This document shows positions 10,045-17,087 of a DNA stretch of 30,619 bases, piece by piece; positions within the stretch are counted from its first letter, which is position 1, and every line of letters starts with the position of its first letter. The position numbers and the translations under genes were made by a program. This DNA is from Planctomycetota bacterium (GTDB taxonomy: Bacteria > Planctomycetota > Planctomycetia > Isosphaerales > Isosphaeraceae): NCBI GenBank assembly GCA_021777685.1, contig JAJYDH010000006.1, positions 1 to 30,619 of the forward strand, written 5' to 3'. The notes under the pieces were generated by a model, which did no database searches, was not told the origin of the DNA, and was given only the letters and a program-made list of their open reading frames with translations.

Positions 10045-10437
10045 TCAGTCGGCCCCGGCGGAGGCTTCCGCCCGGGGCGAGTCGGCCTCCGGCTCGACGG
10101 GTCCGTTGCCTTCTAGATCGGCATCGTCCGCGTCCGTCTCTAGCGGAAGTTTCGACGGGTCCATCTTTCGGACCAGTTCTTCCATTTCCTTGCCCGGCTT
10201 GAACGTGACCACGTTCTTGGAGGGGACGTAGACCTTGTCGCCGGTCCGGGGATTCCGAGCCTTCCGGGGGGCCCGCCGCTTGACCTCGAAGACGCCGAAG
10301 TTGCGCAGCTCGATCCGCCCCTCGGACACCAGCGTGTGGATGATCGCGTCCAGGGTCCGCTGGACGATGTCCTTGGTCTTGAGCTGGGTCAGCCCGATGT
10401 CCTCGGAGATCTTCTTCACAATCTCTTTCTTGGTCAC
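10045..10437 (-). CDS. HU/IHF-family DNA-binding protein with acidic C-terminal tail
   Basis: This 130-aa nucleoid protein starts at GTG 10437, with AAGGAG upstream. Residues 1-92 form a complete HU/IHF fold: MTKKEIVKKISEDIGL opens the helical dimerisation part, RIELRNFGVFEVKRR the first beta strands, and RKARNPRTGDKVYVPSKNVV the DNA-binding beta arm with the family Arg-Asn-Pro tip. It would bind and bend DNA as a dimer. Residues 93-130 add a tail with about twelve Asp/Glu and only two basic residues. Most tailed bacterial HU proteins instead have Lys/Ala/Pro-rich basic tails. The promoter is listed separately. HU versus IHF cannot be settled from sequence alone, so no symbol is given. Confidence 0.95.
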   Translation of the reverse strand: MTKKEIVKKISEDIGLTQLKTKDIVQRTLDAIIHTLVSEGRIELRNFGVFEVKRRAPRKARNPRTGDKVYVPSKNVVTFKPGKEMEELVRKMDPSKLPLETDADDADLEGNGPVEPEADSPRAEASAGAD

Positions 10438-10491
10438 GATCGCGGTCTCCTTGGGGGCGGGGTCGGCCCTAGCCGGGGACTGGTGGGCTCA

Positions 10492-10520
10492 ACACTATTG
10501 CTAGCTTGGACTAATGTCAA
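10492..10520 (-). promoter_or_regulatory. Sigma-70-type promoter for the HU gene
   Basis: On the minus strand a perfect TTGACA (10515-10520) is followed by a 17-base spacer and TAGTGT (10492-10497). The -35 box is consensus; the -10 matches three of six. It lies about 55 bases upstream of the HU start codon. Confidence 0.6.
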
Positions 10521-10576
10521 GCCCCGGGCGGCCGAAGGGGCGCGAAACGCCGCCCGGCCCGGTGCGTCGGGGCACC

Positions 10577-11068
10577 TCAAGGGTTGCCAGGTGCCGGATC
10601 GATCGCCGGGAATCGTCCGGCCTCGCGGGCTTCGTGAAGGTGACGGTGGATCGGGGCGTAGTCCCAGGGCAGGCCGAGGTCGTCGACGAGCCGCTTCAAC
10701 CGGGCGATCCCGGCCTCGGCGATGTCCGCCGCGTCGTCCTGATAGGCCGGGTCGCAGAAATAGACCCGGCAGCCGATCGGCCTGGCGTCGCGGGCGGTGC
10801 AACGCCCTCGATCGTCCTGCCAGGGGCAGGTCGCGCCGTCGTCCAGCGGACGGGCGGGGGGCGGGGCGTCGGCCAGCAGGAGTTCGAATTCGGGGGCCGA
10901 GACGAACAGGGTGTGGCCGTACTCCTCGAATCGGCAACATCGGCCGCTGATCCGGCAGACGGGGGCCCGGCTCGCGACGTTCGCATCGACGGCGTCGTAG
11001 ACGGCCCGGAGGGGGGCGCGGAACCGGTCGACGTCGAGGACGTCGGTTGAATCGCCGGCACGGGTCAT
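10577..11068 (-). CDS. YkgJ-type cysteine-cluster protein (second of a pair)
   Basis: This 163-aa protein contains a Cys pattern typical of the YkgJ/CxxCxxCC group, which is proposed to bind zinc or an iron-sulfur cluster. The first cluster is diverged (VCRISGRCCRFEEYG), followed by CPWQDDRGRCTARDARPIGC and YFCDP. The C-terminal third is helical (ARLKRLVDDLGLPWDYAPIH). Its start ATG overlaps the stop of the upstream pair member as ATGA, which indicates co-translation. No enzymatic role is established for the family, although some members are annotated as flagellin-methylase-like. With no transmembrane segment it should be cytoplasmic. Confidence 0.85.
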   Translation of the reverse strand: MTRAGDSTDVLDVDRFRAPLRAVYDAVDANVASRAPVCRISGRCCRFEEYGHTLFVSAPEFELLLADAPPPARPLDDGATCPWQDDRGRCTARDARPIGCRVYFCDPAYQDDAADIAEAGIARLKRLVDDLGLPWDYAPIHRHLHEAREAGRFPAIDPAPGNP

Positions 11069-11490
11069 GAGGTGTGGACTCGCGAGGCGGACGCGCGGAT
11101 CTCGTCGACGCTGAACAGCCGGCCCCGGCCGGAGCCGGGGCAGATGCCGGTGACGTGCTCCCAGTCCTCGGGCGAGGCGATGTTCCCGGGCCAGAAAGGC
11201 CAGGTCTGGCATTGCGCCGGGCGGGCCGGGTAGACGGTGCAGCCGGCCTGACGGTCCCAGAAGATGCAGTCGCCCCCCGGCCGCTCGATCAGGCTGAGCC
11301 TCTGGCCGACCCTCCGGACGAATCGGAGGGCGAAGGACTCGACCGTCTCGCCCCGATGATCCGCCAGGCGGGCGATCTCGTCGGCGTCGACCCAGACATA
11401 GCCGGGGGCGCCCGTGCAGCAGGCCCCGCAGCGCGTGCACTCGAACGCCAGGCCGTCGCGGTACCAGGGGTCTTGTCCGTCGGCACTCAT
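11065..11490 (-). CDS. YkgJ-type cysteine-cluster protein (first of a pair)
   Basis: This 141-aa protein has the canonical CxxCxxCC motif near the N-terminus (FECTRCGACCTG). CIFWDRQAGCTVYPARPAQC and a final Cys (GICPG) provide further ligands, so a metal or iron-sulfur site is likely. The start at ATG 11490 is chosen because the frame upstream lacks family similarity, but the ribosome-binding site is weak. It is the first gene of a two-gene unit with the diverged YkgJ-like protein, overlapping it by four bases. Two adjacent, non-identical members suggest a duplicated or heteromeric system. Function is unknown. Confidence 0.87.
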   Translation of the reverse strand: MSADGQDPWYRDGLAFECTRCGACCTGAPGYVWVDADEIARLADHRGETVESFALRFVRRVGQRLSLIERPGGDCIFWDRQAGCTVYPARPAQCQTWPFWPGNIASPEDWEHVTGICPGSGRGRLFSVDEIRASASRVHTS

Positions 11491-11675
11491 GGAGCAGGTC
11501 CCATCCGGCTCGTTTTCGAATCGGGGTCGAGTGTAGCAGGACGCCGCGCGGGTCACAACCGATCGCCGTCCGAAACTTAGCAAGAGTCGCGAGTTGCGGA
11601 CGATCGATCGGCGCTCGCTCCGGCCGGGCGCCCGCGGTATCATGATGGGGGCCGAGAGGGTTGAGTTCACGACCG

Positions 11676-12020
11676 ATGGGGCGACTTCCGATGATCCGAC
11701 TGACTCAGGCGATCGTGGCCGTGATGGCCTGCACGGTGGCGGCGGGGGTCGCGGGGGGCGTGGTGGGGCTGGCGATCGGCACGTTCGCCCCCTCGTTCGT
11801 CCTCTGGCTCCAGGACCTCCCCCGGGGCAATCCCCCGTTCGAGCCCGCCGAGTTCGGCCTGGGCCTGGGGGTGGTCAGCGGCCTGTTCTTCGGCGCCGCC
11901 GTCGGCTCGTTCCTCGTCGCCGTGATCGCGTTCCGGGACGCCTGGCTCGCCCGCGCCGGGCTGTCGGCCGAGAAGCTCCGTGCCGACCAGGAACGGGAGG
12001 CCGTCTCCGCGTTCCGCTGA
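11676..12020 (+). CDS. Small two-TM membrane protein, unknown function
   Basis: The protein is 114 aa from ATG 11676; ATG 11691 would remove five residues and is equally possible. Two hydrophobic segments are visible: one close to the N-terminus (TQAIVAVMACTVAAGVAGGV) and one about residues 63-85 (GLGLGVVSGLFFGAAVGSFL). A short charged C-terminus, ARAGLSAEKLRADQEREAVS, follows. The Gly/Ala-rich segments resemble glycine-zipper packing. It is divergent from the YkgJ pair and convergent with moaA. I do not recognise a family, and the function is open. Confidence 0.6.
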   Translation: MGRLPMIRLTQAIVAVMACTVAAGVAGGVVGLAIGTFAPSFVLWLQDLPRGNPPFEPAEFGLGLGVVSGLFFGAAVGSFLVAVIAFRDAWLARAGLSAEKLRADQEREAVSAFR

Positions 12021-12035
12021 TCCCGTCGGGGCCGA

Positions 12036-13040
12036 TCAACCTCCGATCGAGTGCATCAGCCGCTCGGGCTTGATGAATCGGGCGGTGTTGATCTCGTGGC
12101 CTTCCCACTTGCCGGCCACGCTGTCGAGGAGGGCCCGGGCGAGGGCTTCGTCATCGGGTTCGTTTTGTCGCAGGAGGGGCCGGAGATCGGTCTCGTCGAG
12201 GGCGAACAGGCAGTTTCGGAGCTTGCCGTCGGCCGTGAGCCGGACCCGGTTGCAGCTCCCGCAGAATGGCCGGCTGACCGAGGCGATCAGGCCGACCCGG
12301 CCGACCCCGTCGAGGTAGTCATAATCCATCGCGGGAGCGCGGGGGTCCTGGTCGGGGCTCGGGGCGAGCGGGCCAATCCCCTCGGCGAGCCGGTCGAGGA
12401 TCTCGGCGGCGAGCAGGACCTTGTCCCGCTCCCAGAGGTTGCCGGCGTCGAGGGGCATGTACTCGATGAACCGGAGTTCCAGCCCGTGCTCGCGGGCGAA
12501 CCGGCCGAGCGGGACGACGTCGTCGTCGGTCACCCCTTTGATGGCGATGGCGTTGATCTTGACCGGGTCGAAGCCGGCGGCCTTCGCGGCGAGGATGCCC
12601 TCGATGACCTGTTCCCAGCCGTCTCGGCGGGTCAGCTCGCGGAACCGGGCCGGGTCCATCGTGTCGAGGCTGACGTTGATCCGCCTCAGTCCCGCGTCGA
12701 AGAGGTCGCGGGCTATCGGCGCGAGCAGGATGCCGTTGGTCGTCAGGCCGACGTCCTTGATCCCGGGGACGGCCGCGAGCCTGGCGACGAGCGCGGGGAT
12801 CTCGCGGCGGACCAGCGGCTCGCCGCCGGTCAGGCGGACCTTGTCGATCCCCAGCGTCGCGGCGATCCGGACGAACCGCTCGATCTCCTCGAAGGTGAGG
12901 AGTTCACCCCGGGGCAGGAACCGGACCGACTCGGGCATGCAGTAGGTGCAGCGGATGTTGCACCGGTCGGTGACGCTGATCCGCAGGTTGTTGTGGACCC
13001 GCCCGAAAGAGTCGACGAGGCGATTGGGAGTCGGCGTCAT
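12036..13040 (-). CDS. moaA: GTP 3',8-cyclase MoaA
   Basis: This 334-aa radical SAM enzyme converts GTP to 3',8-cyclo-7,8-dihydro-GTP in the first step of molybdenum cofactor synthesis. The SAM-binding 4Fe-4S cluster ligands are C27, C31 and C34 (DRCNIRCTYCMPE). The second, substrate-side cluster ligands are C260, C263 and C277 (CGSCNRVRLTADGKLRNC). The C-terminal Gly-Gly needed for catalysis is present (HSIGG). Length and domain order are normal, so the enzyme looks fully functional. It is the last gene of a moaD-moaE-moaA unit, 40 bases after moaE. No moaC, the partner for the next step, is in this window. Confidence 0.97.
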   Translation of the reverse strand: MTPTPNRLVDSFGRVHNNLRISVTDRCNIRCTYCMPESVRFLPRGELLTFEEIERFVRIAATLGIDKVRLTGGEPLVRREIPALVARLAAVPGIKDVGLTTNGILLAPIARDLFDAGLRRINVSLDTMDPARFRELTRRDGWEQVIEGILAAKAAGFDPVKINAIAIKGVTDDDVVPLGRFAREHGLELRFIEYMPLDAGNLWERDKVLLAAEILDRLAEGIGPLAPSPDQDPRAPAMDYDYLDGVGRVGLIASVSRPFCGSCNRVRLTADGKLRNCLFALDETDLRPLLRQNEPDDEALARALLDSVAGKWEGHEINTARFIKPERLMHSIGG

Positions 13041-13080
13041 GGGCGGGGCTTCGGTCGAGGGTCCGATGACGGGTCTCCGC

Positions 13081-13536
13081 TCATTCTATCCCGGACCCTC
13101 CCGGCCGAACATCCCGGGCCGACGCCTGGCCGGGGTGGACCCACTCCTCGGTCCCGTCGGCCCAGATTTCCTTCTTCCAGATCGGGACGACCTCCTTGAG
13201 GGTGTCGATCAGCCATCGGCAGGCTTCGAACGCCTGGTCGCGGTGCGGGCAACTGACCGCGACGACGACGCTGATCTCGCCGAGTTCGAGGCGGCCGACC
13301 CGGTGGACCAGGGCCATCTCGATGACGGGCCAGCGGGCGCGGGCCTGGGCTTCGAGGTCGGTCATCGTCTTGAGGGCCATCTCGGGGTACGCCTCGTAGT
13401 CGAGCGAGGCGGTCCGGCGGCCGGCGGTCATCTCGCGGACGGTCCCGAGGAACGAGCAGACCGCGCCCGCCAGGTTCGAGCGAACCCGGTCGGTGACGGC
13501 CGCGTGGTCGATCGGGTCGGGGGTGATCTCGATCAT
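13081..13536 (-). CDS. moaE: Molybdopterin synthase catalytic subunit MoaE
   Basis: This 151-aa MoaE inserts sulfur from the MoaD thiocarboxylate into precursor Z (cPMP) to make molybdopterin. Family motifs include GAVCSFLGTVREMTAGR near the N-terminus, LVHRVGRLELGEISVVVAVS, and the active-site region WKKEIWADGTEEWV with its conserved lysines. The ATG overlaps the moaD stop as ATGA, which couples the two subunits. The last residues (HPGQASARDVRPGGSGIE) are a short variable tail. Confidence 0.96.
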   Translation of the reverse strand: MIEITPDPIDHAAVTDRVRSNLAGAVCSFLGTVREMTAGRRTASLDYEAYPEMALKTMTDLEAQARARWPVIEMALVHRVGRLELGEISVVVAVSCPHRDQAFEACRWLIDTLKEVVPIWKKEIWADGTEEWVHPGQASARDVRPGGSGIE

Positions 13537-13802
13537 GAGGTTTGCTGAGATCCGGGAGAACCGCCGCTGACGGGCGGGATCGCGGCCAGTTCGGCGCCGG
13601 GCGGGATCGGACGGTCGTCGTCGGCGTACTCGGAATTGATGGCGATCCGCAACGTCGGCAGAAGGGGGGCCAGCGCCGGGCAGTTTTCGGCAAGGATGGT
13701 CTTCAGGACGGCCACGGTGGCGAGGTCCGGGAGGTCGACCGCGATCGACGGGCTTCCCGCCCGCTCTCGGGCCACGGCGAAGAGGAGGACGGTCGCTCGC
13801 AC
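13533..13802 (-). CDS. moaD: Molybdopterin synthase sulfur carrier MoaD with non-terminal Gly-Gly
   Basis: This 89-aa ubiquitin-fold sulfur carrier starts at GTG 13802. The beta-grasp pattern is clear (VLLFAVARERAGSPSIAVDL, ELAAIPPVSGG). MoaD normally ends in Gly-Gly, whose carboxylate is adenylated by MoeB and thiolated. Here the Gly-Gly is at residues 80-81 and eight more residues, SPGSQQTS, follow before the stop. The protein must therefore be trimmed, or the tail tolerated, for sulfur transfer. The extra codons end exactly where the moaE start overlaps (ATGA), so they could serve translational coupling. The repeat element at 13838-13973 lies just upstream. Confidence 0.93.
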   Translation of the reverse strand: MRATVLLFAVARERAGSPSIAVDLPDLATVAVLKTILAENCPALAPLLPTLRIAINSEYADDDRPIPPGAELAAIPPVSGGSPGSQQTS

Positions 13803-13837
13803 GGTGGGGGGCCCCTCCTACGGGCCGCTTCCTGCTT

Positions 13838-13973
13838 CCCTCTCCACTCTGGGAGAGGGTCGGGGTGAGTGAGGGTCGTCGCCGGTTGAGCGATCCGCAA
13901 TGGAGCCCTCTGTCCTGGGCCTCTGGCGATTCGGCGTCCCTCACCCCCGGCCCCTCTCCCGGAGGGAGAGGGG
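13838..13973. repeat. Inverted repeat element with CCCTCTCC hairpin arms
   Basis: The left arm (13838-13875) contains a small hairpin, CCCTCTCC and GGGAGAGGG around ACTCT, followed by TCGGGGTGAGTGAGGG. The right arm (13938-13973) is its imperfect reverse complement, beginning CCCTCACCCCCGGCCCCTCT and carrying its own CCCTCTCCCGGAGGGAGAGGG-type hairpin. The centre is unrelated. This matches the layout of dispersed REP/MITE-like intergenic repeats in GC-rich bacteria. It separates the moa operon from the FG-GAP gene and could terminate transcription on the minus strand. Confidence 0.8.
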
Positions 13974-14008
13974 AGACAGACTTCATCAAGGCCCCTTTGA
14001 GTAGGTCA

Positions 14009-15217
14009 TCACTTCGACTTCGTCAGGTTCTCGAACAGGTAGAGGCCGCTCTTGCCGGGGCAGACGAGGTCGATGTCGCCGTCCTTGTCGATGTCGACGG
14101 CGGCGATCTCCAGGCCGGTGCCGGCGGTCCCGGGGGCGAAGTCCTTCTGGGCGTCGCGCTTGCCGCCCTCCTTGGGGGCGTCCTTGGCGGGTTCGCCCTG
14201 GTAGATGAGGTGCTTGTCCCATTTCTTGCCGGCCTGGTCGAAGGTGAAGTAGGCGATGACCGGGGCCTGCACGTCGCCGGCCTCGATCTCGTGGGCGTAG
14301 ACACGCTTGCCGGTGATCATCTCGTTGGCCTTGCCGTCGCCGTCGAGGTCGGCCCAGAGGAGGGTGTGGACGGACGAGAGGGTCTCGTCGATCGGGGCCT
14401 TGGTCCAGGTCCGGTTGCCCTTCTCGTCCTTGCCCTGCTTCTGCCAGTAGAGGCCGAAGTTGTGGCCCATGCCGTAGATCAGGTCGGACAGGCCGTCGCC
14501 GTCGACGTCCCTGGCGAGAATCTGGATGCCGGTGGCGCCCAGGTTCCACTCGGGGTGCCAGGCCCAGGTTCCCTCGGTCTTGGGGTCGCTCGGGGCCTCG
14601 AACCAGCCCTTGGGCGTGAGGAGGTCAGCCCGGCCGTCGCCGTTGACGTCGCCGGTGCCCACGCCGTGGCCGGCGGCGGCCGTGCCGAAGTCGTGCTTCT
14701 TGAACACCGGCTTGCTCCCGGCCGTTTCGAGAGAGTACCAGACGACGACGTTGGTCGAGTTGGGCAGGAAGTCGAGCTTGCCGTCGCCGTCGACGTCGAG
14801 CATCACGGCGGCCTCGCTCGACCCGGGCTTGTCGATCAGGTGATAGGTCCACTCGGCGCCCTTCTTGCCGGGGTTCTCGACCCAGCCGATGTCGCGGCCG
14901 AAATAAGAGACCGTGACGAAGTCGATGTTGCCGTCGGCATTCACGTCGACCGGCATCGTGGCGAAGTCGTTGCGATACGACCCGACCTTCTCGACCTTCC
15001 GGACGGGGTACTTGGTCCAGTCGGGGGCGTTGTACCAGCTCTCGCCGGAGACGATGTCGAGCTTGCCGTCGTTGTCGACGTCGAGGACGCCGGCGCCTTC
15101 GAAGACGCTCTTGGGATTGATGTCGTGCTTCTTCCAGCGGACGTCGTCGGCGCTCGCGGCGGCGGCGATCGAGGCGGCAAGGGCCAGGGCGGCCGTCGCG
15201 ATCCGGGTCGGGTTCAT
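14009..15217 (-). CDS. Secreted seven-repeat FG-GAP/VCBS beta-propeller protein
   Basis: This 402-aa protein has a signal peptide (residues 1-23, cleaved at about AASADD). Seven calcium-loop repeats of the FG-GAP/VCBS type are visible: LDVDNDGKLDIV, VDVNADGNIDFV, LDVDGDGKLDFL, GDVNGDGRADLL, RDVDGDGLSDLI, ADLDGDGKANEM and VDIDKDGDIDLV. Seven repeats fit a single closed seven-bladed propeller like integrin alpha. Each DxDxDG loop can bind calcium. A charged insert (EPAKDAPKEGGKRDAQKDF) precedes the last repeat. The role is probably extracellular or periplasmic binding; no catalytic residues are apparent. The start is supported by GAGGA upstream of ATG 15217. Confidence 0.9.
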   Translation of the reverse strand: MNPTRIATAALALAASIAAAASADDVRWKKHDINPKSVFEGAGVLDVDNDGKLDIVSGESWYNAPDWTKYPVRKVEKVGSYRNDFATMPVDVNADGNIDFVTVSYFGRDIGWVENPGKKGAEWTYHLIDKPGSSEAAVMLDVDGDGKLDFLPNSTNVVVWYSLETAGSKPVFKKHDFGTAAAGHGVGTGDVNGDGRADLLTPKGWFEAPSDPKTEGTWAWHPEWNLGATGIQILARDVDGDGLSDLIYGMGHNFGLYWQKQGKDEKGNRTWTKAPIDETLSSVHTLLWADLDGDGKANEMITGKRVYAHEIEAGDVQAPVIAYFTFDQAGKKWDKHLIYQGEPAKDAPKEGGKRDAQKDFAPGTAGTGLEIAAVDIDKDGDIDLVCPGKSGLYLFENLTKSK

Positions 15218-15256
15218 GGGGCGGTCCTCACTCGGGGTGTGCGTCGTTCCGGGGGT

Positions 15257-15586
15257 TCATTCGTCGTCGTCTTCGTCCTCTTCCTCGTCCCGATCCTCGT
15301 CGTCCTCGGGGTGGATCTCCCAGCCGAGGGCGGTCGCGGCCTCTCCGATGGCGCGGGCGGCCGGGTCGGGGTCCAGGGCGTGCAGCTCGAAGTTGATCGC
15401 GGAGGCGTTGCCGTTCTCGACGAGGACGTATCCCCGGAGCCGGAGCGGGGCCACTTCCAGCCAGGTCACGGTCGAGGATTCCCTGCTCACGATCACCGGG
15501 CCGGCGGTCTCGGAGAGCCGGGCGACCCAGGCGTCGACGGTCGTCGGCGGGGTGTTCCAGTCGGGCAGGGCGAGATATTCGACCAT
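15257..15586 (-). CDS. Small protein with acidic tail, unknown function
   Basis: This 109-aa protein, from ATG 15586 (GTG 15658 is an in-frame alternative), has no signal peptide. Residues 1-90 look like a compact alpha/beta fold (MVEYLALPDWNTPPTTVDAW, WLEVAPLRLRGYVLVENG). The last 18 residues are almost all Asp/Glu (PEDDEDRDEEEDEDDDE). The acidic tail is encoded by a low-complexity TCGTC/CTC-rich stretch, 15257-15307 on the plus strand. It ends about 40 bases before the FG-GAP gene on the same strand, so co-transcription is possible. No family is recognised. Confidence 0.65.
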   Translation of the reverse strand: MVEYLALPDWNTPPTTVDAWVARLSETAGPVIVSRESSTVTWLEVAPLRLRGYVLVENGNASAINFELHALDPDPAARAIGEAATALGWEIHPEDDEDRDEEEDEDDDE

Positions 15587-15785
15587 CGTGCGATCACCGT
15601 CCCGGCCGGCCGGGGGCCGATTCGGGCTTCGACCATCGGGGCGGGGCCTCGTCTTCACCGTCCCAGGTTAGCGGACCGGCCGCGGATCACAAGCGTCCTG
15701 TTGGCCTTCGAGGCGCCGAATTGCGAAGATGGGGCCGATCCCGAACCCTCACATCGTCCCATTTCCCCTCCCGGAGATGCTCCCC

Positions 15786-16475
15786 ATGATCGGATCGGCC
15801 GGCCGTCGCTGCCTCGTCGCCCTGGGTTTCGCGCTATTTTCCTCCTCCCTGGCCGCCGTCCCGCCGGGGAAGCCCGCCGAGCTGGACCGCGACCCGGCCG
15901 GCTGGACCGACCTCCTCGCCGAGGGCGGCCCGGAGTTGAAGGGCTGGACCCGGACGATCCACCACCCGGGCGAGAAGCTGAGCGAGAAGTCGCAATGGTC
16001 GTTCGACCCCTCGACCGGCGTCCTGGCCTGCGAGGGGAACGGCGGCCACGACTGGCTCCGGTGGGATAAGGAGCTGGGGGACTTCGTCTACCACGTCGAG
16101 TGGAAGTTCACCCCCGTGACGACCGGCAAGAAGGGGTACAACTCGGGCCTCTACGTCCGGAATTCGGCCGACGCCAGGGTCTGGCACCAGGCGCAGGTCG
16201 GCGGAGGGCCCGACGCCTTCCTGTTCGGCGAGACCCTCGTCGGCGGCGAGCTGAAGCGATTCAACCTCTCGAAGCAACAGGCCGATAAGCGGGTCCGCCC
16301 GGCCGGCGAGTGGAACATTTTCGAGATCACGTGCAAGGGGAAGGACGTCGCCCTCTGGGTCAACGGAGAGGTCGTCGTCGACTGGCACGACTGCGGCGTG
16401 GAAAAGGGATTCGTCGGCCTGGAAGCCGAGGGCTACCGGATCGAGTTCCGGAACGTGAAGGTCAAGCCGCTCTGA
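15786..16475 (+). CDS. Secreted DUF1080 / 3-keto-disaccharide hydrolase-type protein
   Basis: This 229-aa protein starts at ATG 15786, with GGAG at 15772-15775. A signal peptide covers residues 1-23 (CLVALGFALFSSSLAAVPPG). The mature protein is a single concanavalin-like beta-sandwich of the DUF1080 family, whose characterised members hydrolyse 3-keto-glycosides. Family motifs are present: FDPSTGVLACEGNGGHDWL, DFVYHVEWKF, NSGLYVRNSAD, GEWNIFEITCKGKDVALWVN and GFVGLEAEGYRIEFRNVKV. The catalytic status of this member was not verified; many paralogues are likely binding-only. A 3-keto-sugar pathway would need a dehydrogenase and an electron acceptor, for which the cytochromes at 4590 are candidates. 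Confidence 0.9.
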   Translation: MIGSAGRRCLVALGFALFSSSLAAVPPGKPAELDRDPAGWTDLLAEGGPELKGWTRTIHHPGEKLSEKSQWSFDPSTGVLACEGNGGHDWLRWDKELGDFVYHVEWKFTPVTTGKKGYNSGLYVRNSADARVWHQAQVGGGPDAFLFGETLVGGELKRFNLSKQQADKRVRPAGEWNIFEITCKGKDVALWVNGEVVVDWHDCGVEKGFVGLEAEGYRIEFRNVKVKPL

Positions 16476-16618
16476 GCCTCGGCCCGTAGGCGGGGGCGAC
16501 CCGGCCCATGAAATCCCCTCTGCGGTCGAGTCGGGGCCGTTGAGGGGAGAGGTCGGCGGTAATACTCTGGACTCAACCACAAATATCCCCATCGACTCTT
16601 GAGTGAAGGAAAAGCTCG

Positions 16619-16954
16619 ATGATCGAAAATCCGCATCCGGTTTCGACCCGGGCAAGAGCGTTCTGGGAGGATTGGTGCGACGGTTTCTGGATCTGCTTCG
16701 GTTTCACGATGGCAATCCTGGTCGCGTTCTCGCTCCCCGCCGCCTTCCTGAAGGCCGTCGCGAGGTCGGCCGGGGGCAGCCGGGTCGAGCCGCTGGTCTA
16801 TCCGCTCGGCGTGTTCCTCATGGCGATCATCGGCCCGATGATCGTCTCCAGGATCTATCGGGCGCTGGACCATCCCGGGGCCCGCAAGCACTGGAAGGGC
16901 CGGCCCGCCGGGCCAGAACCGATCCCGGCTGAGCTGGGGACGACGCTTTCTTGA
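16619..16954 (+). CDS. Small two-TM membrane protein, unknown function
   Basis: This 111-aa protein starts at ATG 16619 with an AAGGAAAA ribosome-binding site. Two transmembrane segments are visible, about residues 24-46 (WICFGFTMAILVAFSLPAAF) and 60-80 (LVYPLGVFLMAIIGPMIVSR), with cytoplasmic-looking charged ends (RALDHPGARKHWKGR). The last residues are Pro-rich. It lies downstream of the DUF1080 gene after a gap of about 140 bases and before the isomerase-like gene. No family is recognised. Confidence 0.7.
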   Translation: MIENPHPVSTRARAFWEDWCDGFWICFGFTMAILVAFSLPAAFLKAVARSAGGSRVEPLVYPLGVFLMAIIGPMIVSRIYRALDHPGARKHWKGRPAGPEPIPAELGTTLS

Positions 16955-17087
16955 CGAATGCTCGAAACCCGCCCGGTCGCCCCGTCGGGGGTCCGGTGTG
17001 GGACCGACTGGAATCGGACTCGCCGTCGTGGCATGATCGGGGCCGTCGCGCGAGGCCAGATTTCGAAGCCAGCCGGGGATTCGTCCG

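Noticed and set aside
9531..10202. Open plus-strand frame across the lipoprotein and HU region
   Set aside because: No ribosome-binding site or recognisable domain; it overlaps two supported minus-strand genes.
13533..13565. Frameshift or misread stop as cause of the MoaD tail
   Set aside because: The frame is clean through Gly-Gly to a stop that makes the usual ATGA overlap with moaE, so an error is less likely than a real tail.
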